The position numbers were made by a program, and so were the translations under genes. From Basidiobolus meristosporus CBS 931.73 (taxonomy: Eukaryota; Basidiobolomycota; Basidiobolomycetes; Basidiobolales; Basidiobolaceae): DNA of 64,000 bases. The notes under the pieces are model-generated. The model was not told the DNA's origin. It did no database searches and saw nothing but the letters and a program-made list of their open reading frames with translations. The DNA is taken from assembly GCA_002104905.1 (NCBI GenBank), contig MCFE01000267.1:1-64000 (forward strand), in the 5' to 3' direction. Positions 58,912-64,000 of this stretch are shown here, in pieces (the first letter of the stretch is position 1; every line of letters begins with the position of its first letter).

Positions 58912-59949
58912 CTAATACATAAGCTACACAATGGATATGGACATCTTGCGATTGAAGGAACCTATAGCCTTGTGACAGACAGAGCATGGTAGCCCAGAAT
59001 GAATCATAACATTGAGAAGCTAGTGAAAACATGCACAAATTGCCAAATCAACCAAGGCCAACCACAGAGAATTGCTGAACTCTTTTCCTTGGAGCCTGTA
59101 AGACCATTTGAAAGATGGGGAATTGACTTTATTGGAAGACTGGCCACTACTAGGAAATGCAACCATTGGATCCTAGTAGCAATTTGCCATGCCACTAAAT
59201 GGCCAGTAGCTAAAGCTGTACCCATAGCCAGTGAACAAGAAGTTGCAAGTTTCATCTACCATGCTATCCTTGTGAAGTCCAGATGCCTAGTAGAGGGTCT
59301 AGGTGATAAAGGTGCAAACTTTATGGCAAAGACATTGGAAGTATACCTGGAAACTCAGCAGATCAAACACTTGAAAACCTTGGCATATCACCCCTGAACT
59401 AATGGAGTCACTGAGCGGTTTAATGGATTATTTGGAAAAATGCTGACCAAGTATGCAAATGCAGTTGTCAGTAGATGGGATGAGTATATAGACCACGCAC
59501 TCTTTGCATGTAGAGTTAGAGTACACAACACCACCCAGCAATCACCATTTTACTTAGTATATGGATGTAAACCAAGGATTCCAGGAGAACTCACACAACC
59601 AAAGCTTACAGACACCTTAGAAGATGAACTCAGTTAGCCAAGTAGACACCAGCAATTGGAACAAAGATGTCAAGAGGCACAGACCCAAGAATCTCAAAGT
59701 GCAGCAAAGATGAAGCAGAGATTTGACTAGACTATTGCACTAGAAGCATTGACAGTTGGGAACATTGTATTGCTAAGAGACAACACTTGGAAGAAGTTTG
59801 AGCCACAATGGACAGGACCATTTAAAATCATCAGGGAAAGTCCATTGGCAACTTATCTACTAGTGGACAAGCAAGGCAATATCCAGGAAGACTTAGTGCA
59901 TAGAGACAGACTCAAGCTTGCAAGACTTGCTGATAATACTGAACCGTAA
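58912..59949 (+). pseudogene. Gypsy integrase, broken
   Basis: Zinc-binding region KLHNGYGHL...CTNCQINQ, catalytic core WGIDFIGRL and ERFNGLFGK, and a C-terminal part EPQWTGPFKIIRE...VHRDRLKLAR. Stops at about 58990, 59396, 59637 and 59730. No chromodomain seen after the core. Confidence 0.87.
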
Positions 59950-60010
59950 AGATACTGGTATCACAAGAAAAGAGATTCAGAAGAACCCTTTCAACATTGG
60001 CAGGGGAGAA

Positions 60011-60253
60011 TGTTATGATCTGCTGCTTGGATGTTTAAGCTAGATCAGTTTTTAGTCAAATCAATTAGTTACATGTTTGGGTTATCAGTATATCAGTATT
60101 ATCTATCAAATCAATAGCATTAGTCAGCAAATGAATCTGTGGATCCTTATCAGACAGAAATAGATATATTTGGTAGGATCTTATTGGGTGATGATGATGC
60201 AATCAAGTGATTTGTCAGCCACAGCCTACATTAAGAAGTACAATTAGTCAGCA
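60011..60253 (+). repeat. Gypsy 3' LTR, truncated
   Basis: Matches the first about 243 bp of the 5' LTR (TGTTATGATCTGCTGCTTGG...GTCAGCA) and then switches to Tnp2-element sequence. The last about 125 bp are missing. Confidence 0.88.
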
Positions 60254-60410
60254 CTATTCATTCACTATTTCCCACATTTCCTGGTCTTCAGCCAGCACTG
60301 CAAGGCCAAGCACCTCATCTGCCAGTCTTTGCACTAAATACTTGCATTATTTAAGTGCATTTTCTTGAGAACTGCTCTTGAAGAAGTGTTGCAACCTCTT
60401 GGTGTGCATG

Positions 60411-62127
60411 TTAATGTACCAAAATTACACTGAAGGCATTGTGATAGTCTTTTGAGCTCTTGACCTTGTAGCCTTGTCTGTTAGTTGGATCCCTACTCTG
60501 ACAAAAATGGAGGTATGTGGAGGCTGTGGTAGACAAATTGCCTTTTTCTGCAAACTCATCTACCATGCTGAAGTGTAGCTCACCTGGCTGCACTTCCAAC
60601 TCTTGTGAACATAGCTGCTTTCTTATTGGCAGTTCTTCTTGCCTATCCAGGAATTCAGTCTGTTCCAGGCTTGTGGCATTAATTGGCAAGAACTGCTGTT
60701 TTTTTGCATGTTTCCCTCTCTCAGGCTTGGGCAGACATTTTTCCCTTTACCTTTTTCTTTATCACTGCCAGGTCTTTCACTACTATTATGTCTGAGCACT
60801 TCTTGTAGTTAAATGCATTTTCTCCTGGATAAATTCTGCACTGACGCATCTGTTTTGGTCTGCTTGTCCCTTGCCAGCACTCTTCTGGCAACCTGACATT
60901 TCTTTTCTGCTTGCTACAAGCTCCCAACTGTAGTTGTGACAGGCTCCTGTAAAAACTGCTGGCTATTATCACTGCCAGGTCCTTCACTGCTACTCTGACT
61001 GAGTGCTTCTTCAGTAGTACTACACTTTTCCTTGATAAATATTGTGCTGGTGCATCTGTGTCTGCCAGCTTGTCCCTAATTGGCCCTCTTTCAGCTACCT
61101 GACAACTCTTTGATGCTTGTCTGCAGCTTTTGGGCCTGCTTGTAACAGGCTATTGAGGAAGCTGCTGGTTTTTAGCCATTGCACCCTGGTACTTCTGCCT
61201 TTGATAGTTTCTGCTATTCTTAAGATACTTTCTTAGCACACCAATGCTGGCCAAAAATCTATTTGCCTGTTTGAATCCACAACAATGCACATGGAACAAG
61301 TCAAGTGCATTCTGCTTGGCCTTGAGTTCCTGATGGGCCTGTGGTGTGCCTGCCTCAAGATGATGGCCTGCTAAACTTCTGATGGACTCTTGTATATTAG
61401 CCCACTCTTTGTTATTGCACTCAACGGCTTCATACATCTTCAATGTCTTTTGCTTTTTAGGCTTTAGTATAAACACCATATTGTCCCCCTCCCATGCTGT
61501 GATAGGTTTTTCTGTGTGCTTTATCTTTGAGCACTGTTGTTGCGCTTCGTAGACTGTACAATGTTCTTCTACTGTTACATTGGGAAATAGCTCAATTCTT
61601 GGCTGTGACATTGAGCCACTGGAGTTCCTTCTTTGCAGCAAAGATACTTCTTTCCCTACCTGGGATATTGATTGCTCTACACATATTTTCTGCTCATCCT
61701 GTTTCTGGACTAATTCCTGATTTCTCTGGCCCAATGCATCTATCCTATCAGCCACTGCACCTAATTGCTTCATTAATTCTTTGGTATGAGCTGACAACAT
61801 ACTTGCCCATATAGGTGGTGGTGATGTTATCATGGCTACTTGCTGATCTTCAACTGAGGGTACTGCATTTGCTACATTCTCATCTGCCTGAGCATAATGG
61901 TGAGCTTGTAACTCTGCAGACATTCTCAAATGCCTACTTGACTGAGAGCCTGAGGAGTCCACATTATTACCTTCAATGTGCACACTGTCCACAAGGCCAT
62001 TTTTGAATGTATCCCAACCTGTGGCATGGAATGTCAAAGCAAGCTGTTGTCCAACTGCTCTTCCATTGCCATCAGCAGTGGGGTTTGGTTGGGAACCAGA
62101 CAACTTTGCTTTATTTTTTGGCGGCAT
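60411..62127 (-). pseudogene. Partner gene of the Tnp2 element (copy B)
   Basis: Open for 325 codons from ATG 62127 to a stop at about 61150, then homologous coding continues in pieces to about 60411 (DLAVIK..., CSQELEVQPGELHFS), so the ancestral protein was probably 550 residues or more. N-terminus MPPKNKAKLSGSQPN is basic and polar. A short heptad-like stretch lies near residues 115-150 (LGAVADRIDALGQRNQELVQ). The part around 200-300 is the best conserved between copies (FHVHCCGF, KQANRFLASIGVL). No known family was recognised. It is transcribed away from the transposase, which suggests a dedicated second transposition protein, as TnpA is for plant En/Spm; this is inference. Confidence 0.6.
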
Positions 62128-62348
62128 ATATATGGAAGTGAGTCAAACCAAAGGGGAAATAGTGTTACATATACGTGTGTATGTAGTACCACAACTTTAT
62201 TTATAATGCTTACTATGCTGGGTCATCATTGAATCTTACATATTTGTAGGTAAATGTCTCAAATACAACACTGTCTCAAGTCAACATGAGTATTGACCAG
62301 AAAAAGATATAATAGCGTTAAGTTGTTGAAGGTCAAACTGTGTGCCCC
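62128..62348. promoter_or_regulatory. Bidirectional promoter region of Tnp2 element copy B
   Basis: Spacer between the two divergent start codons. It holds a TATA-like TATATATGG next to the partner ATG and an alternating ACATATACGTGTGTATGT block. It is partly conserved with 46431-46595 despite decay of the flanking genes. Confidence 0.45.
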
Positions 62349-63668
62349 ATGGACAAGACTACTTTGACTCAATGCCGTAAGAGCAGAGAAAAAAGACCAT
62401 GTGGCTATTGTGGCAAGCATCTCAGCCATGAAGCACACATACAGCATAGGAAGCATTACAAGGATCACAGCCAGTGCTTTACCACCCAAGTCATATTTGA
62501 CCATTCATTGGTCACTACTGAACTAACATTATTATGCTTGCCAGTTGATACCTCTATATTGGCACCTGGTCATCTTTGTCACCTTTTGCAAACTGAGTCA
62601 GGTGAGTTTGTGATGCCTTTAGGCTCACCTCAGCCTTCTGAATATGGCATGCAGAGTGATAGCTCTGACAAAGAAGGTTCACTGATGGATTTTGAGCCTA
62701 TCTCCCCTAACAACAGTACCACATATGAGCCCAGTCAAATTCCTACATGCAATGAGATAACACCTGTTGAAACAAATGCCAAGGATACTTTATGGAGCCA
62801 AGTGAGCCCAGTAATCTATCTACTGGTGAAGGATGTAATGTTGTGGCTAGAGAAGTGGGGAATTTCAACTGATATCAGTAATGGGGTCTTTGAGGATTCA
62901 TTACTACTTCTTGCAAAAATCATAGCAGGATGCTACTTACCATGTACATGGTGCAAGCAGACAACTGTCATGTGGCTGGCAACTTATGATCAAGAGACTG
63001 TCCTGATTCCAGCATATGTAAACAGTTGCACAGCATTCACATCCAAAAATGCTATCATTGCAACATGTCTGAATTGTCAGGAATCCACCACCATTGAGGG
63101 AAAACATTGTTCACACTCCAAATGTGTTCCAGTCATACACTGCCTGAGGAAGCTGATGTGGTCTAACAAGTATTGCAAAGCTATACAGTACCGCACCCAG
63201 TATCAATCAAGTGCCAACATATCCAATATATTTGATTGCAATAATTACAAATGGCCAAGAATCAAGGGCTACTTTGAAGGTATGTATGATCATGCCTTTG
63301 CTTTAGCACTTGATGGATTCTCATTAAACAAGTACTCTACCAGCAAATCCTGCTGGCCACTGATTCTCATTAATCTGAATCTGCCACCCATGTTACATAA
63401 TCAGAGCAATAATCTGATGGTAGTCTCACTGGTATCTGGGCCTAAATCACTGTCCAACCTGGATAGCTACCTGTATCCATTGCTGGATGAGTTTTGTATG
63501 CTTTCCAGCAGGATGACATTAAATGGCTGTCATATAAAAGCACATATTATTATCCACATTGAAGATACCCCATTTCTACTGGGAGCAATGCATTTGCTTT
63601 TCAACAATACCCCTTTGCTAATGACCAAGTTATACATGAGGTATTTCAAGCTAAATGAGCCCTTTTGA
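62349..63668 (+). CDS. Tnp2-like transposase, N-terminal and central part
   Basis: Open frame of about 439 codons from ATG 62349. A Cys/His cluster at residues 15-40 (CRK...CGYCGKHLSHEAHIQHRKHY) resembles a C2H2/BED-type DNA-binding finger. An acidic, Ser-rich stretch follows (SDSSDKEGSLMDFEP). From about 150 the protein follows the Tnp2 transposase family: ALALDGFSLNKYSTSKSCWPLILINLNLPP, SLVSGPKSLSNLDSYLYPLLDEF and FLLGAMHLLFNN. This is the DDE-type core of CACTA/EnSpm-like elements, which excise and reinsert the element using its ends. The frame stops at 63668, before the DUF4218-like C-terminal part known from copy A (43418-43873), so it is probably a truncated gene. Whether it is still active is doubtful. 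Confidence 0.7.
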   Translation: MDKTTLTQCRKSREKRPCGYCGKHLSHEAHIQHRKHYKDHSQCFTTQVIFDHSLVTTELTLLCLPVDTSILAPGHLCHLLQTESGEFVMPLGSPQPSEYGMQSDSSDKEGSLMDFEPISPNNSTTYEPSQIPTCNEITPVETNAKDTLWSQVSPVIYLLVKDVMLWLEKWGISTDISNGVFEDSLLLLAKIIAGCYLPCTWCKQTTVMWLATYDQETVLIPAYVNSCTAFTSKNAIIATCLNCQESTTIEGKHCSHSKCVPVIHCLRKLMWSNKYCKAIQYRTQYQSSANISNIFDCNNYKWPRIKGYFEGMYDHAFALALDGFSLNKYSTSKSCWPLILINLNLPPMLHNQSNNLMVVSLVSGPKSLSNLDSYLYPLLDEFCMLSSRMTLNGCHIKAHIIIHIEDTPFLLGAMHLLFNNTPLLMTKLYMRYFKLNEPF

Positions 63669-64000
63669 ACGCCAGAGATATTCAAAAGAATTGCTATGAT
63701 AATAATTTGGTCCTGCAAGTGGATCCAATCTGGCTCAGCCATCAGGATCCCAAAATGGGTCCATCATAATGCCTGCAGCATGAAATTATTGACCCTCCAC
63801 ATAATCTTATAATGCAACTGGGACAGCATTTTTCTGATTTAACTGCCTAATAAAGTAAAAAACCTGACAGTCTTTTAGCAGTCTTTTGAAAAGAATTGCA
63901 TGGCATGCAAACAGTCATAGTGTGCTCTTCATTTACTTGAGTGGACTCAGCCAGCCAACTCATCCAATTGCCATATATAGCAAGAAATGTGGCACTTTGG

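Larger units (their letters stand above)
50581..60253 (+). mobile_element. Gypsy-type LTR retrotransposon, nested and defective
   Basis: 5' LTR 50581-50949 (369 bp, TGTTATGATC...TTGCAACA); gag; protease; then a Copia element (52167-56844); RT/RNase H; a solo Gypsy LTR (58547-58911); integrase; purine tract GGCAGGGGAGAA (59999-60010); 3' LTR 60011-60253, truncated. The order protease-RT-RNase H-integrase is Gypsy/Ty3. Without the two insertions only about 4.6 kb remain, and the linker between protease and RT is missing. It is joined on the right to Tnp2 element copy B; a target duplication cannot be tested because the 3' LTR is cut. Confidence 0.92.
60254..64000 (+). mobile_element. Tnp2 (CACTA/EnSpm-type) DNA transposon copy B, right end outside window
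   Basis: Two divergent genes: partner gene 60411-62127 (-) and Tnp2 transposase 62349-63668 (+), with a spacer of about 220 bp. It is the least decayed copy in the window. The left end is cut at the Gypsy 3' LTR junction. The segment from 63690 to the window edge repeats 42490-42790. Terminal inverted repeats are therefore not visible. Assignment to CACTA/EnSpm rests on the transposase family only. Confidence 0.65.

Overview
The window looks like part of a filamentous ascomycete genome (Pezizomycotina, most likely Eurotiomycetes of the Aspergillus/Penicillium kind). The support is short introns of about 45-75 bp with GTAAGT-like donors, CTAAC-like branch sites and CAG/TAG acceptors; a large nonribosomal peptide synthetase (NRPS); a Pom1-type DYRK kinase; YqjM-like Old Yellow Enzyme and LPP/DPP1-type genes; and sharp alternation between GC-balanced gene islands and AT-rich transposon islands whose relics carry transition-type damage. 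The species cannot be named from the sequence alone.

Layout. 1-2922 (-): 5' part of an NRPS that starts with a formyltransferase domain, then a half condensation-like domain, then an adenylation domain that runs off the left edge. About 3371-7275: AT-rich island without genes, holding a solo LTR, an LTR fragment and a MITE-like relic. About 7276-29400: gene island. In order it holds a Tubby-family gene (8 exons, -), an intronless F-box/ankyrin-like gene (+), a PAP2 lipid phosphate phosphatase (2 exons, +), a KRE9/KNH1-like GPI protein (-), a Pom1/DYRK kinase (12 exons, +), an F-box/LRR-like gene (-) and a YqjM-like Old Yellow Enzyme (5 exons, -). The multi-exon models were built by hand and all close in frame (354, 321, 996 and 400 codons). 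About 29400-64000: a deep transposon nest.

The nest contains: (i) Copia-A (29626-34291, -), with a perfect CATAC target duplication but a broken gag-pol; (ii) many rearranged relics of a two-gene Tnp2 (CACTA/EnSpm-type) DNA transposon, including two divergent gene-pair copies in opposite orientation (about 44.1-48.5 kb and 60.3-64.0 kb); (iii) a Gypsy element (50581-60253, +) carrying a nested Copia-B (52167-56844) and a solo Gypsy LTR (58547-58911); (iv) solo LTRs and small inverted-repeat elements. Every element examined carries nonsense or frameshift damage.

How the genes relate. The host genes are mostly housekeeping or regulatory (cell polarity kinase, wall protein, lipid phosphatase, F-box adaptors, flavin reductase) and do not form an evident pathway. 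The NRPS lies next to an AT-rich island, and any partner biosynthetic genes would lie left of the window. The most unusual items are the formyltransferase-initiated NRPS, the Tubby gene and the Tnp2 element with a divergently transcribed partner gene of unknown function.
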